This document shows positions 53,125 to 62,361 of a stretch of DNA of 64,000 nucleotides, one piece after another. The DNA comes from Sphingobacterium sp. (GTDB lineage Bacteria > Bacteroidota > Bacteroidia > Sphingobacteriales > Sphingobacteriaceae). Made by a program: the position numbers and the translations under genes. The stretch is from NCBI GenBank assembly GCA_031277685.1, contig JAITLV010000268.1:35889-99888 (forward strand). Direction: 5' to 3'. The notes under the pieces are model-generated. The model worked only from the letters and a program-made list of their open reading frames with translations. It did no database searches and was not told the origin of the DNA. The first letter of the stretch is position 1, and every line of letters starts with the position of its first letter.

Positions 53125-55314
53125 ATGGACAATAATCATTTTTCTAATTGTGACCAAGAACCCATACATCTTTGCGGTCAGATACAGCATTTTGGTTGCC
53201 TTATTCTATTCGATGCCAGCCAAAATTGTATAGCTTGGAGTGAAAACTTTGCAGAAATAGGATTACGCGAACAAAGTATATTCTTAGGACAAACATTAAT
53301 CGGGTTTATCGACAGTTTAGCAATTCAGCATAAGATCGACCTGAATCAAATATTAAATGATCATACCGATAGTTTCAAACATCGTTATGTCGCGGACATT
53401 TATTTGCAACAAATCCCATACTACCTCAGTATCTATCCATTTGACAATAAGATTTATGTAGAAATAGAACAGCATCGTTCACAATCACATCAATTTAAAA
53501 ACACTTTTTTTTACGCCAAACATATCAACGAAAGTAAAGATATCTGGAAAGCTCTTGCCGAAAACATTTTTACGGTGACGAGCTACGACCGAGTGATGAT
53601 CTATAAATTTGCAGAAAGTGGCGATGGTCAAGTTATTGCTGAACATGTTGTTGGTGGTCTGGAACCCTTATTAGGCTACCGCTATCCCGAGTTTGATATT
53701 CCGAAACAGGCTCGCAGCCTCTATACTAAAATATTTGCTAGGGTTACACCCGATGTAGATGCTAGTCCCTCACCAATTTGGGGTATTGAATCTGAAAAAT
53801 TAGATCTTTCTATGACAGCGATACGTTCGATGTCTCCTATACACCTACAATACCTTCGAAATTCGCAAGTAAAAGCAAGCGGTAGTTTTTCCATCATCAT
53901 CAATGGAAAATTATGGGGATTGGTTGCTTGTCAGAATAGACTTCCCAAATACATTGATCTCGCGCAAAGACATCTCTCCATCTTCATTGTACAGTATGCT
54001 GTAAATAGTTTTTTGGCCAACAAACATATTGAGGAGAATAATTTTAAACTTAAGGCGAAGAGTATAGATTTTGATATTAGACAAAATTTATTCACAAAAA
54101 AAGATGTCTATAAAGTAATTAGCGCACTGACATCAAGCTTAATGGATATCCTTCAGGCTGATGGAATTGCATTCAAATATCTTGACAGATGGCATATTGT
54201 TGGCCATACTCCCGACAAAAAATCACTATTAAATCTGGACAATCATTTCAGTAAATCGATATCCGACCAACTATTTTGGCAATCGGATTTCAGAGAGCGA
54301 CAGGACGAAATAGGAACTGTTTTCCCTTTCCCAGGTATTGCAGGAATAGATCTGGAAAACAAATTAGACTTCAAAATCTATTTTTTTCGAAAGGAGGTAA
54401 AAGTCGAAGAAACTTGGGCCGGAGCACCTGAAAAGCAACTTATTTATGATCCAACAAAGCTTATAAATTTTCCCTCTCCCCGTACATCCTTTAATGCTTG
54501 GAAGAAGATCGTTGAAGGGACAGCTCCTAAATGGAGGGAACGCGAAATCAATTTCCTAAAAAGCCTAAGCATAACCATTCAAGAAGCCTGTTTAAAAAAA
54601 ATCTTCGAAATCCAGGCTCTAAATGAGAAGCTTATCGAAATAAATAACATGCTAGAAACTTTCAGTTACACCTTAAGTCATGATTTAAAAAATCCATTGG
54701 CCGCATTGCAGATGACAGCCCAAATGATTCGGGATAGACCCGGCCTAAGTCAGGAATTTCTCGGAAAAGCAGGAAAAAATATGATGGAAGCTATTCAATT
54801 GATGAATAGTATGCTCGATAAGACAGTTGACTTCGCTCGTACAAAAAGTTATGAATTCGAGTACGAGACCGTCTATCCTGAACGGTTTATTGAAAATATT
54901 ATCGATGATTGCAGGATAAGATTTAATGTCCTTAATCTACAATTCGAAAAAGGAAAAATCCCACCAGTTGATGGTGAAAAAACCCTAGTCTATCAATTGT
55001 TTCTAAATCTTTTGGGCAATGCAATCAAGTATAGTAGTAATAAAACTAATCCAATTATTGGTATAGACAGTAGAATGGAAGATAATTATGTCGTGTATAA
55101 GATATGGGATAATGGCATTGGAATGTCAGCACAGGAAACCGAACGAATTTTTGAGATATTTCACCGCCTCCCTAATGCCATGCAATTTGATGGATCAGGA
55201 ATAGGCTTATCTATTGTCAAGAGAATTGTAGATCGATTAAATGCAAAAATCACGGTAGAAAGTAAGCTAAATCAGGGAACAATTTTCCATATTTACTTCC
55301 CAATTAAAAACTGA
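53125..55314 (+). CDS. Bacteriophytochrome-type sensor histidine kinase
   Basis: 729 aa cytoplasmic red-light sensor kinase. PAS_2 (about 10-115) carries the bilin-attachment Cys9 in CDQEPIHLCGQIQHFG. The GAF domain has FDIPKQARSLYTKIFARVTP and SPIHLQYLRNSQVKASGSFS. A PHY domain (about 320-480) precedes HisKA (TFSYTLSHDLKNPLAALQMT, His near 518) and an HATPase (LFLNLLGNAIKYSS, DNGIGM, GSGIGLSIVK). The usual CHH at the end of the GAF is CQN here, so a bilin-contacting His is replaced. No response regulator or heme oxygenase gene is adjacent. The chromophore source and output are not shown. Confidence 0.93.
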   Translation: MDNNHFSNCDQEPIHLCGQIQHFGCLILFDASQNCIAWSENFAEIGLREQSIFLGQTLIGFIDSLAIQHKIDLNQILNDHTDSFKHRYVADIYLQQIPYYLSIYPFDNKIYVEIEQHRSQSHQFKNTFFYAKHINESKDIWKALAENIFTVTSYDRVMIYKFAESGDGQVIAEHVVGGLEPLLGYRYPEFDIPKQARSLYTKIFARVTPDVDASPSPIWGIESEKLDLSMTAIRSMSPIHLQYLRNSQVKASGSFSIIINGKLWGLVACQNRLPKYIDLAQRHLSIFIVQYAVNSFLANKHIEENNFKLKAKSIDFDIRQNLFTKKDVYKVISALTSSLMDILQADGIAFKYLDRWHIVGHTPDKKSLLNLDNHFSKSISDQLFWQSDFRERQDEIGTVFPFPGIAGIDLENKLDFKIYFFRKEVKVEETWAGAPEKQLIYDPTKLINFPSPRTSFNAWKKIVEGTAPKWREREINFLKSLSITIQEACLKKIFEIQALNEKLIEINNMLETFSYTLSHDLKNPLAALQMTAQMIRDRPGLSQEFLGKAGKNMMEAIQLMNSMLDKTVDFARTKSYEFEYETVYPERFIENIIDDCRIRFNVLNLQFEKGKIPPVDGEKTLVYQLFLNLLGNAIKYSSNKTNPIIGIDSRMEDNYVVYKIWDNGIGMSAQETERIFEIFHRLPNAMQFDGSGIGLSIVKRIVDRLNAKITVESKLNQGTIFHIYFPIKN

Positions 55315-55362
55315 CCTCCCAATCAGAAAACCAAGAGTTTAAGCCTTGTAGCTTCCTCTAAT

Positions 55363-55510
55363 TTACTCCAACAATAGAATCACGCCTAGCCAGCCCATAT
55401 AGGCAACAACTATCATTGAACGCGAGCTGCTAAGACTTGATACAACAGGAAACAGCATTCGTTCTTTTTTATTAAATTAGCGTAGGGTCCATAGACTAAA
55501 GTGAAGCAGA
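55363..55510 (-). pseudogene. Possible C-terminal remnant of a membrane protein
   Basis: In the gap before the SIR2 gene, minus frames read GAFCFTLVYGPYANLIKK and then, in another frame, MLFPVVSSLSSSRSMIVVAY followed by MGWLGVILLLE and stop. Together they look like the last membrane segments of a transporter broken by a frameshift. The family is uncertain and the call rests on hydrophobic pattern only. Confidence 0.25.
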
Positions 55511-55584
55511 AGGCACCGACACACACATGTAATCACTTAATTTACTGCCCCATAAAGAATTCTTCAATAAAGTATTAATTGGAA

Positions 55585-56475
55585 ATGAATAAATTCAGTT
55601 TGTTAGTTGGAAATGATATAAATAATATTTCTCCAGGAATCAGTTGGAGTGATTTACTAGCTAATATTAAAACAAAATATCATGTAACGGCATTAGAAAA
55701 TGGACAAAAACCTTTTCCGATGTTGTATGAAGAAATTTTCCTAAATGCAATCAAGGTACAGCATCTCAATGAAAAAGAACTTAAAACCTATATTTCAGAC
55801 AGTGTCTCTCAAATAAAACAAAATGAAATACACCAAATGATCCAGGCTCTTCCTACCAAAAACATTATTACAACAAACTATGAATTCAGCTTGGAAGGAC
55901 CAAATCCAAAAACGAATACCAGCCTAGTCAGGGAAACGACCTACAGTGTTTTTCGCAGACATGAAACTGCTGACAAAACATTTTGGCATATTCATGGTGA
56001 TTGTGACAGTCCCAGTTCTATTAATTTGGGATACGAACATTATTGCGGACAGCTTCAAAAAATGAGAGATTATGTTGTCAATGGCACCAATTATACTTCA
56101 GATACGGTATATAGAGCATCCTTAATAAAAAGGTTAAAACAGAAAAAAAATCTGCAATTACAATCCTGGATAGACTTGTTCTTTACCCAAGATATTCATA
56201 TACTAGGTTTGTCACTGGACTTTGTGGAAATTGATCTTTGGTGGCTGCTGACTTATCGTGCCCGAAATAAGTTTTATAGAAAAAGTGATTTCATTCAAAA
56301 TCAGCTTTTTTACTATACGACAAAAAAATGGCATCAAATTTCTGTAGATAAAATGCAATTACTCAAAGCCAACGATGTCGAAATCATTGTTATTGATGAA
56401 TCCGATAAGACCAGGTACTATAAAAAAATTTTGAAAGAGATAAATAAAAAATATTCACTCACAAATAAAATCTAA
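55585..56475 (+). CDS. SIR2-like domain protein, possible defence NADase
   Basis: 296 aa from ATG at 55585 (a TTG two codons earlier is less likely). SIR2-like features: an N-terminal dinucleotide segment (FSLLVGNDINNISPGISWSD LL, where the usual GaGxS loop is GNDIN); Asn98 in NIITTNYEFSLEG; His137 in FWHIHGDCDSP, the family's catalytic His; GYEHYCGQLQKM; and the C-terminal IHILGLSLDFVEIDLWW. Solitary SIR2-like proteins are known from anti-phage systems where they deplete NAD on infection. No partner (TIR, HerA, argonaute, MBL) is adjacent. It could also be a non-defence ADP-ribosyl enzyme. Confidence 0.8.
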   Translation: MNKFSLLVGNDINNISPGISWSDLLANIKTKYHVTALENGQKPFPMLYEEIFLNAIKVQHLNEKELKTYISDSVSQIKQNEIHQMIQALPTKNIITTNYEFSLEGPNPKTNTSLVRETTYSVFRRHETADKTFWHIHGDCDSPSSINLGYEHYCGQLQKMRDYVVNGTNYTSDTVYRASLIKRLKQKKNLQLQSWIDLFFTQDIHILGLSLDFVEIDLWWLLTYRARNKFYRKSDFIQNQLFYYTTKKWHQISVDKMQLLKANDVEIIVIDESDKTRYYKKILKEINKKYSLTNKI

Positions 56476-56697
56476 TTATCACTGAGGCAACCTCCTTACA
56501 TCTTTCTTCCATTTAAAGAAACAAGTATTTTTATCTGGAGAGGATGGGGGAGATATTTATAGTGTAGGATAAAAGGCATTTTGGAAAATCACGGAAGAAA
56601 CCTCTATCTTTATTTGGCAACAGTTTGGACATCTTCAACCATCAATACTGATCATGGATCAGAAATTCCCTAAAAAAAACCGTGTTATTTCATCTTA

Positions 56698-57546
56698 ATG
56701 GCAAAAAAAGAATTCCGTTCACCAAAAAGAAACATCCTTTCTCCTTGCATTGAATGCATTTTGAATGGCTCTCTACTGAAAAAAATAAAAAATATAATTC
56801 GATCCCCCTTTTCAAAAGTAAAACTTAAGAGTGAGATCACCAATGTTGTTTATATGAACTGGTTGATACCAATAGAAAAAATTCAGCATATGATTCCGGA
56901 AGGCATTCAAGTTGATGTTATTAACGGTAAAACACTATTTTCTATTCTAACCTATCAACACGGCCATTTCGGACCAGCTAAACTATATAGATGCAAGTCA
57001 TTATATGGATCACCCTTGCAATGCAATTGGAGATTTTATATTGCTCAAGATACCGGACACTTCAAAGAACCAACAGTACTATTTTTTTCGAACAGTATGG
57101 ACAGTCTGCTTTATTCTTTTGGTAGTCGCTTTTTTAGTAATATGATGTATACACATTACCCTTTAACTTTTAAACATCAATATACTGATGATCAAATCCA
57201 TACAAAAATAGACCCTGGAACCAGCAATGCTCCAGATTTGGATGTTAGCTGTCATTTTATTGAAGAATGGAATGTTCCTGTTGATTTTAGAAGGATATCG
57301 ACACATCCTAAAGAGCTACTTGAAAAAATTATTGTTCAGAACCAAGCACTAACACCTCTAAGCCGACAGCTATCACATATAGCTACTATCTCACTAGCTT
57401 TCGATATTGAGCAAGTCAAACCCCTAAAAATTGATTTTTTCAAAAGCCAATTTTTAAATAAAATTGTAAAAGAGGAAAATTGTTTCGCGTTTCAGATACC
57501 ATCATTAACTTTTTTTATGAATAACGAAAAAAGAATAAATACATGA
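56698..57546 (+). CDS. DUF2071-family protein
   Basis: 282 aa. The family opening is VVYMNWLIPIEKIQHMIPEG, with 'NWLVPxExLxxxxPxG' as the usual form, followed by GKTLFSILTYQHGHFGPAKL, CNWRFYIAQDTGH and VLFFSNSMDSLLYSFGSRFF. DUF2071 proteins are related to the acetoacetate-decarboxylase fold (seven beta-strand cone), but their reaction is unknown. No signal peptide, cytoplasmic. It overlaps the next small membrane protein gene by 4 bp (ATGA), so the two are coupled. Confidence 0.85.
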   Translation: MAKKEFRSPKRNILSPCIECILNGSLLKKIKNIIRSPFSKVKLKSEITNVVYMNWLIPIEKIQHMIPEGIQVDVINGKTLFSILTYQHGHFGPAKLYRCKSLYGSPLQCNWRFYIAQDTGHFKEPTVLFFSNSMDSLLYSFGSRFFSNMMYTHYPLTFKHQYTDDQIHTKIDPGTSNAPDLDVSCHFIEEWNVPVDFRRISTHPKELLEKIIVQNQALTPLSRQLSHIATISLAFDIEQVKPLKIDFFKSQFLNKIVKEENCFAFQIPSLTFFMNNEKRINT

Positions 57547-57824
57547 ATTATATAGATTTTTTTATTGCTTTACTTATCGCTAATGCGATGCCACACTTCA
57601 TTTTTGGAATAGCCAAAATACGATTTTTAGGGCTTTTCGGTTATTCATCAACAGGCAATATTTGCTATGCGTTTTTACAGTTCATTTTAGCAATTGCACT
57701 TTTCTCCTATACATATGGCATAACAAAAATCATTACTACCCCCTTTGCTATTGGTAGCCTGACGGTGCTAATACTTTATTTTATATTTGGAAAATTGCTC
57801 ATAAAAAAATTTCATAACAAATAA
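57543..57824 (+). CDS. Small membrane protein coupled to DUF2071
   Basis: 93 aa with three membrane segments (YIDFFIALLIANAMPHFIFG; ICYAFLQFILAIALFSYTYG; FAIGSLTVLILYFIFGKLLI). The ATG overlaps the DUF2071 stop by 4 bp, indicating translational coupling and joint action. No family assigned. Probably inner membrane. Confidence 0.65.
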   Translation: MNYIDFFIALLIANAMPHFIFGIAKIRFLGLFGYSSTGNICYAFLQFILAIALFSYTYGITKIITTPFAIGSLTVLILYFIFGKLLIKKFHNK

Positions 57825-58397
57825 ACCATATCAGTCTACAACACCATAGGCACTTTTTTATTCGTCAAATTTCATCTCACTATACAAGTCCAAGATCTGT
57901 TACAAAGCTGTTCTCAAATGTATTCTGGTAGCCTATTATATCCTTATAGCTCGTCCCTTCTCCTGAAAATCCTATAGATCAGTCTCTAAACCTTAAAAAT
58001 TACCATTCCTCCAATAAGCTCCGAATTCAGCAGTGTCCTACATGAGGACATCTACTCTCTTTCTGGGATAGACATCCATAGATATCCCCAAACATTAGGA
58101 TCGGATTCTTCTGCCCAAACTTCATCTAACGATGATACTATTAAACTGACGAAACAAACAATTCCCTATAAATTGTAGTAGTTGAAAAATAGAAAGAGGA
58201 AAATGATTACAATTTAATTAATATACAACATTAAAAATGAATCTATTAGTCGTAATAAATCTGAGCAAAAATCGCCTAAAATAATATTTTGAGAAATAGA
58301 AAAAATATATCATTTTTGCCCTAGCTAGATAAAATTAACAGGGAAAGTAACACAAAAAATTACCGCATCCACATTTTCATATTTTTATTGTTCAACG
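57825..58397. other. 573-bp gap with possible decayed gene
   Basis: No intact gene. Two minus frames look like translated debris: 58052-58150 (VWAEESDPNVWGYLWMSIPE near its end) and 57880-57978 (FSGEGTSYKDIIGYQNTFEN, then SFVTDLGLV and stop). I cannot name a family. Confidence 0.3.
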
Positions 58398-59624
58398 ATG
58401 TTTTTCAAAAGATTCGCCTATTTCTTTTTAGGTATATTATTACTTATTGGATGTAAAAAAGACATTCATTCTGGTGATACTCCGATAGATCCCGAGCCCA
58501 TAGATAGAACTAAATTACCAATTCCAGCAGGATTCACGAATGATTTGGCTGCAATAAAAATTAATACAATAGCGAATGCAAACCAGCCAGGGTCTTCGCT
58601 CCCTGAATTTATCCGTGACATATCTGGAAAAAATGCGAGTTACTGTCATCCTGATGTTGAATATTTTCCAAAAGGTTTCAATGGATATAAGTATTGGATG
58701 GTGTTTACTCCTTATTTTGGTATTATAGGTTCTGATCGGACGGCGTCTTTATATGAAAATCCAACGATTGTCGTATCAAATGATGGTAAAGAATGGATCA
58801 CTCCCGCAGGCCTGACCAATCCTATACAACGCCGTCCTATGCTAGAAGACTCGTATATCCCCCCAAGCGGCATACCTAACCAAGGATATTGGTCAGATGT
58901 GGATTGGAATTTCAATGGAAAGGAATTCGAATTATATTATAGGGGATGTTTCTTTTCCAGTAAAATTTTAAAACAATGGGGTGCTAAGAGTGATAACAAC
59001 GCCAGAAAACTGAATCAAGAAGCCGAACGTATAATCGTTAGGCAAACCTCTGCTGATGGGATCCATTGGACTCCACTTGAACTCGTATACAACAGCAACG
59101 AGCCTGCTTCAATCCAGGACAATCATATCATTTCTCCCTCCTTTGTCAGAAATGAGACGAATATGATTAGTTATGAAGTAGATTTTAAACCTACATACCA
59201 GTCTCCTATTATGACAAGTATCTTATCGCGTTCTTCAACGAATGGTCTGGATTTCACCCGCTACAAAAATAGCAAGCAAGTTAAATTCATCAATAAACCT
59301 TGGCTTGAATTAAATAAAAATTATTCCACTTGGCATCTACAGGCAGCTTATGTTGATGGTTATTATTTTCTATGCCTTGCAGTGGGAAACGTAGACAGAT
59401 ATACTTCCGACCTGAATTATCTGGCCTACTCAAAGAATGGGATAAATTTCCGTGCGTTTGAAAAACCTCTCGCCTCATGGAATGTCTATCGTTCAGCAGT
59501 ATTCGTTAAATCCTCTTCGCAAACCGATATTAATTTCGGCGCTGTAATAGGATATAAATCAGGTGCGTTCGGCTACAGGGAATTTAAATTAAATAAGAAA
59601 GTATTGGAAGATGGGTTAAAATAA
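58398..59624 (+). CDS. Lipoprotein with GH43-like beta-propeller, unknown substrate
   Basis: 408 aa. The lipoprotein signal is FAYFFLGILLLIGC with the Cys near 19. The body has repeated blades: CHPDVEYFPKGFNGYKYWMV, ENPTIVVSNDGKEWITPAGL, YWSDVDWNFNGKEFELYYRG, IIVRQTSADGIHWTPLELVY and LAYSKNGINFRAFEKPL. The 'HPDV-YFPKGFNGYKYWM' and 'SNDGKEW' blocks resemble propeller proteins related to GH43/sialidase folds, but no catalytic triad is certain. Surface or periplasmic. The AraC gene follows after 31 bp and is probably in the same transcript. Confidence 0.65.
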   Translation: MFFKRFAYFFLGILLLIGCKKDIHSGDTPIDPEPIDRTKLPIPAGFTNDLAAIKINTIANANQPGSSLPEFIRDISGKNASYCHPDVEYFPKGFNGYKYWMVFTPYFGIIGSDRTASLYENPTIVVSNDGKEWITPAGLTNPIQRRPMLEDSYIPPSGIPNQGYWSDVDWNFNGKEFELYYRGCFFSSKILKQWGAKSDNNARKLNQEAERIIVRQTSADGIHWTPLELVYNSNEPASIQDNHIISPSFVRNETNMISYEVDFKPTYQSPIMTSILSRSSTNGLDFTRYKNSKQVKFINKPWLELNKNYSTWHLQAAYVDGYYFLCLAVGNVDRYTSDLNYLAYSKNGINFRAFEKPLASWNVYRSAVFVKSSSQTDINFGAVIGYKSGAFGYREFKLNKKVLEDGLK

Positions 59625-59655
59625 AACGATTATCTTTAGCTTTAAAAGCTTATTC

Positions 59656-60498
59656 ATGGAATTGTTTCCTATATTAGATATTCACGAATTCAGAAAAGAT
59701 CAACTCGCCGGAAATGAAGGGTATTCATACTCAGAATTAAGAGGTGAACATCATATTGAACGTCCTCATCAACATCATTTTTTTCTATTGGTTCTTTTTG
59801 ATCAGGCTGAGGGTATACACCAAATTGATTTCAAAGATTATACAATTGGTCAACATCAGATCCATATGCTATTTCCTAAACAAGTTCATAGCTGGAAATT
59901 AGGTGAAAATACAAGTGGATTTCAATTAATGGTAGATCGCGAACAATTTGAGAAATTCTCACCGGAATTTCATTATTCATCTATGTATTATCAGCAAAAT
60001 CCTGTCATCCCGCTATCAGATAAGACTTTTCAAATACTCTATTACGAATTCAATGCGATAAGACAGGAGCTGGAAGATTGTAATTGCTTTCCAGAAATTA
60101 TATACTCTCGAGCCGCAGTCATTGCATCTATATTGCGTAAGGAAGTACGAAATATCAATCATGATAAACTGCCTCATCAATCAACCCCACAATTATTGAG
60201 ACTACGAGAACTAATAGAGGATTTTTTCTGGGAAGAGAAGTCCGTTGCTTTCTACGCAGATAAACTCCATATATCTATTGGTCATTTAAACAAACTCTGT
60301 CGTAAAAATCTACAGCTCTCTCCAGGCCAGCTTATTCAACAACGCACACTATTGGAAGCGAAAAGATTATTGAAATCGACAGATCTATCAATTAAAGAAA
60401 TTGCATTCAAACTTGGTTTTATAGATTCATCTTATTTCACCAATTTTTTCAAACAACATACCCAACTCAATCCAAAGCAATTTAGGGCGAATTCATAA
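59656..60498 (+). CDS. AraC-family transcriptional regulator with cupin domain
   Basis: 280 aa. An N-terminal AraC_binding cupin (RPHQHHFFLLVLFDQAEGIH; MLFPKQVHSWKLGENTSGFQ) precedes the C-terminal double helix-turn-helix (FYADKLHISIGHLNKLCRKN; LSIKEIAFKLGFIDSSYFTN; LNPKQFRANS). The cupin His cluster suggests a small ligand. It lies 31 bp after the propeller lipoprotein gene, which it may regulate. Confidence 0.93.
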   Translation: MELFPILDIHEFRKDQLAGNEGYSYSELRGEHHIERPHQHHFFLLVLFDQAEGIHQIDFKDYTIGQHQIHMLFPKQVHSWKLGENTSGFQLMVDREQFEKFSPEFHYSSMYYQQNPVIPLSDKTFQILYYEFNAIRQELEDCNCFPEIIYSRAAVIASILRKEVRNINHDKLPHQSTPQLLRLRELIEDFFWEEKSVAFYADKLHISIGHLNKLCRKNLQLSPGQLIQQRTLLEAKRLLKSTDLSIKEIAFKLGFIDSSYFTNFFKQHTQLNPKQFRANS

Positions 60499-60766
60499 TC
60501 TTATATAATAATTTTGGATAATTAATTCATGGGAATGGATATCTATTAAATATAAGCTCCAATTTACTCATCAGTAGACTAATGTTTTAAACTCGGTGAA
60601 AAGACATTTTTTGATATCATGTTCGTGTATTACAGAAGCAATCGGTGTTCTTGTTGATCACTACAAATAGGATAAATAAAAATAAATTGAATATAACATG
60701 CAATATTGGGACACTTTATATGATCTGTAATTCCTACTTTTATAGCTTATCTTTAACTCAGTAGAA

Positions 60767-61348
60767 ATGGCAATCAAAGATATTGAAATTGTAAAAACAG
60801 AAATTCTTTCTGACAATTGGTACACCTTAAAAAAGATCACGTATCAATATACAAAGGCCGACGGAACAGTACAACAACAAAGTCGAGAAGCCTATGATCG
60901 TGGAAATGGCGCAGTAATATTACTCTACAACACAGCATCGCAAACCGTCATATTGACTAGACAGTTTAGAATTCCAACTTATATCAACGGTAATGAATCT
61001 GGAATGTTAATAGAAGCTTGCGCGGGTTTATTAGATCAGGATTCACCACAAGATTGTATACGCAGAGAAACCGAAGAAGAAACCGGCTATCAGATTAAAG
61101 AAGCCAAAAAAATTTTTGAAGCCTACATGTCTCCTGGTTCGGTTACTGAAATCCTACATTTCTTTATTGCGGAATATACAAATAACATGAAGGTCAGTGA
61201 TGGCGGAGGTCTGGAAGAAGAGGAGGAAAATATTGAAATACTGGAAATCAAGATACAAGATGCCTTATATATGATAGAAAGTGGCGAAATCAAAGACGGA
61301 AAGACCATCATGCTCTTACAATATATTAAATTGAAAAATATATTGTAA
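60767..61348 (+). CDS. nudK: Nudix hydrolase, GDP-mannose pyrophosphatase NudK-like
   Basis: 193 aa. The Nudix box runs from residue 87 to 109 (GLLDQDSPQDCIRRETEEET, then GY), with the REtEEEtG core intact. The N-terminus (SDNWYTLKKITYQYTKADGT), QTVILTRQFRIPTYING and YMSPGSVTEILHFFIAEY fit NudK-type ADP-sugar and GDP-mannose pyrophosphatases, dimers that split the nucleotide sugar to a phosphate sugar and NMP. Cytoplasmic. TATCTTTA before the ATG is a weak -7 candidate. Confidence 0.88.
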   Translation: MAIKDIEIVKTEILSDNWYTLKKITYQYTKADGTVQQQSREAYDRGNGAVILLYNTASQTVILTRQFRIPTYINGNESGMLIEACAGLLDQDSPQDCIRRETEEETGYQIKEAKKIFEAYMSPGSVTEILHFFIAEYTNNMKVSDGGGLEEEEENIEILEIKIQDALYMIESGEIKDGKTIMLLQYIKLKNIL

Positions 61349-61371
61349 ATGAATATTGGCAAAAGATGATC

Positions 61372-61800
61372 CTACTGAGCCACCGTACCAAAAATAAACT
61401 TCGCCTGTTGAAAACTAATAGTCGATGGTATATAATGTGGAATACCCATATATACTTGTTCAGTACCAGTTCCTAGGATATATTGAGACCCTTTTTTGAG
61501 TAAAACAAAGGGTCTCCTTTTTTTTTGTCCCCATCCAAATGGAGTATAATAATAATCACCGGTCAACGTATCATTTTTAATATTTCCTTGAACCTCCCCC
61601 GAATCAATTTCACCTCCCGGTCTATAAAACCGTAGTTTTCCATGAAAACGACTCTCAAAGAGATTCAATTCCAATTGAGCACTATCACGATTGCTATAGG
61701 CGATATATTTCAAAAGTTCAGTATCACGCTTCTTCTCTTCACAGCTTGCGAACAAGAAACCCAACAACATAAAATACACAACTGCTACAATGAAACGCAT
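61372..61800 (-). CDS. Lipoprotein of unknown function
   Basis: 142 aa. The lipoprotein signal is VVYFMLLGFLFASC (Cys near 20), then charged EEKKRDTELLKY. The mature part is small and beta-rich (FHGKLRFYRPGGEIDSGEVQ; NIKNDTLTGDYYYTPFGWGQ; QYILGTGTEQVYMGIPHYI) and resembles small Bacteroidota lipocalin-like lipoproteins. No family assigned. It converges with the Nudix gene, 23 bp apart. Confidence 0.7.
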   Translation of the reverse strand: MRFIVAVVYFMLLGFLFASCEEKKRDTELLKYIAYSNRDSAQLELNLFESRFHGKLRFYRPGGEIDSGEVQGNIKNDTLTGDYYYTPFGWGQKKRRPFVLLKKGSQYILGTGTEQVYMGIPHYIPSTISFQQAKFIFGTVAQ

Positions 61801-61882
61801 TATTTATTATAAAATTTACACACCATTAAATAAGATGATCCTATCAGAAAAATAGTATTAGCCAAACCTTCCCCCTCAAAGA

Positions 61883-62314
61883 TTAGCTATTTCCTGCGTT
61901 CGTGACGATCTTATCGGCCAAAGCTTTCAACTGTTGCATATCTGCATAATCCAGCTTTAAAGCTTCAAAAATCTGCATTGGGATACAGCTGGCTTTCTCC
62001 TTTAGCAGCAAGCCTTGATCTGTCAGACGGATCTTTACGACACGTTCATCAGACTTGCTTCTTGTACGGGTAAGCAGCATTTTACTCTCCAATCTTTTCA
62101 ATAGCGGCGTTAGGGTTCCATTATCCAAAAACAACTTTTCCCCAAGCTGATTTACAGTTTGATCATTATTTTCCCATAAAGCCATCATTGTAATATATTG
62201 CGGATAAGTCAAATCTACTTCTTCTAGAATAGCACGATATTGTTGCATGATCTCTCGATGCAAGACATACACGGAGAAACATAACTGTTTATCCAATTTC
62301 AATAAATCATCCAT
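61883..62314 (-). CDS. ohrR: MarR-family organic-peroxide regulator, OhrR-like
   Basis: 143 aa winged-helix repressor. Cys12 in LDKQLCFSVYVLHREIMQQY matches the reactive Cys of OhrR, which is oxidised by organic hydroperoxides. The DNA-binding part is NQLGEKLFLDNGTLTPLLKR followed by the wing RTRSKSDERVVKIRLT. It lies 47 bp after the nitroreductase gene on the same strand as Ohr, DUF1304 and nitroreductase, so it likely regulates that cluster. Confidence 0.9.
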   Translation of the reverse strand: MDDLLKLDKQLCFSVYVLHREIMQQYRAILEEVDLTYPQYITMMALWENNDQTVNQLGEKLFLDNGTLTPLLKRLESKMLLTRTRSKSDERVVKIRLTDQGLLLKEKASCIPMQIFEALKLDYADMQQLKALADKIVTNAGNS

Positions 62315-62361
62315 CTTACAAAGATATTGTTTTCTTAAACTTCCAAGTATTAGCTATTTCT

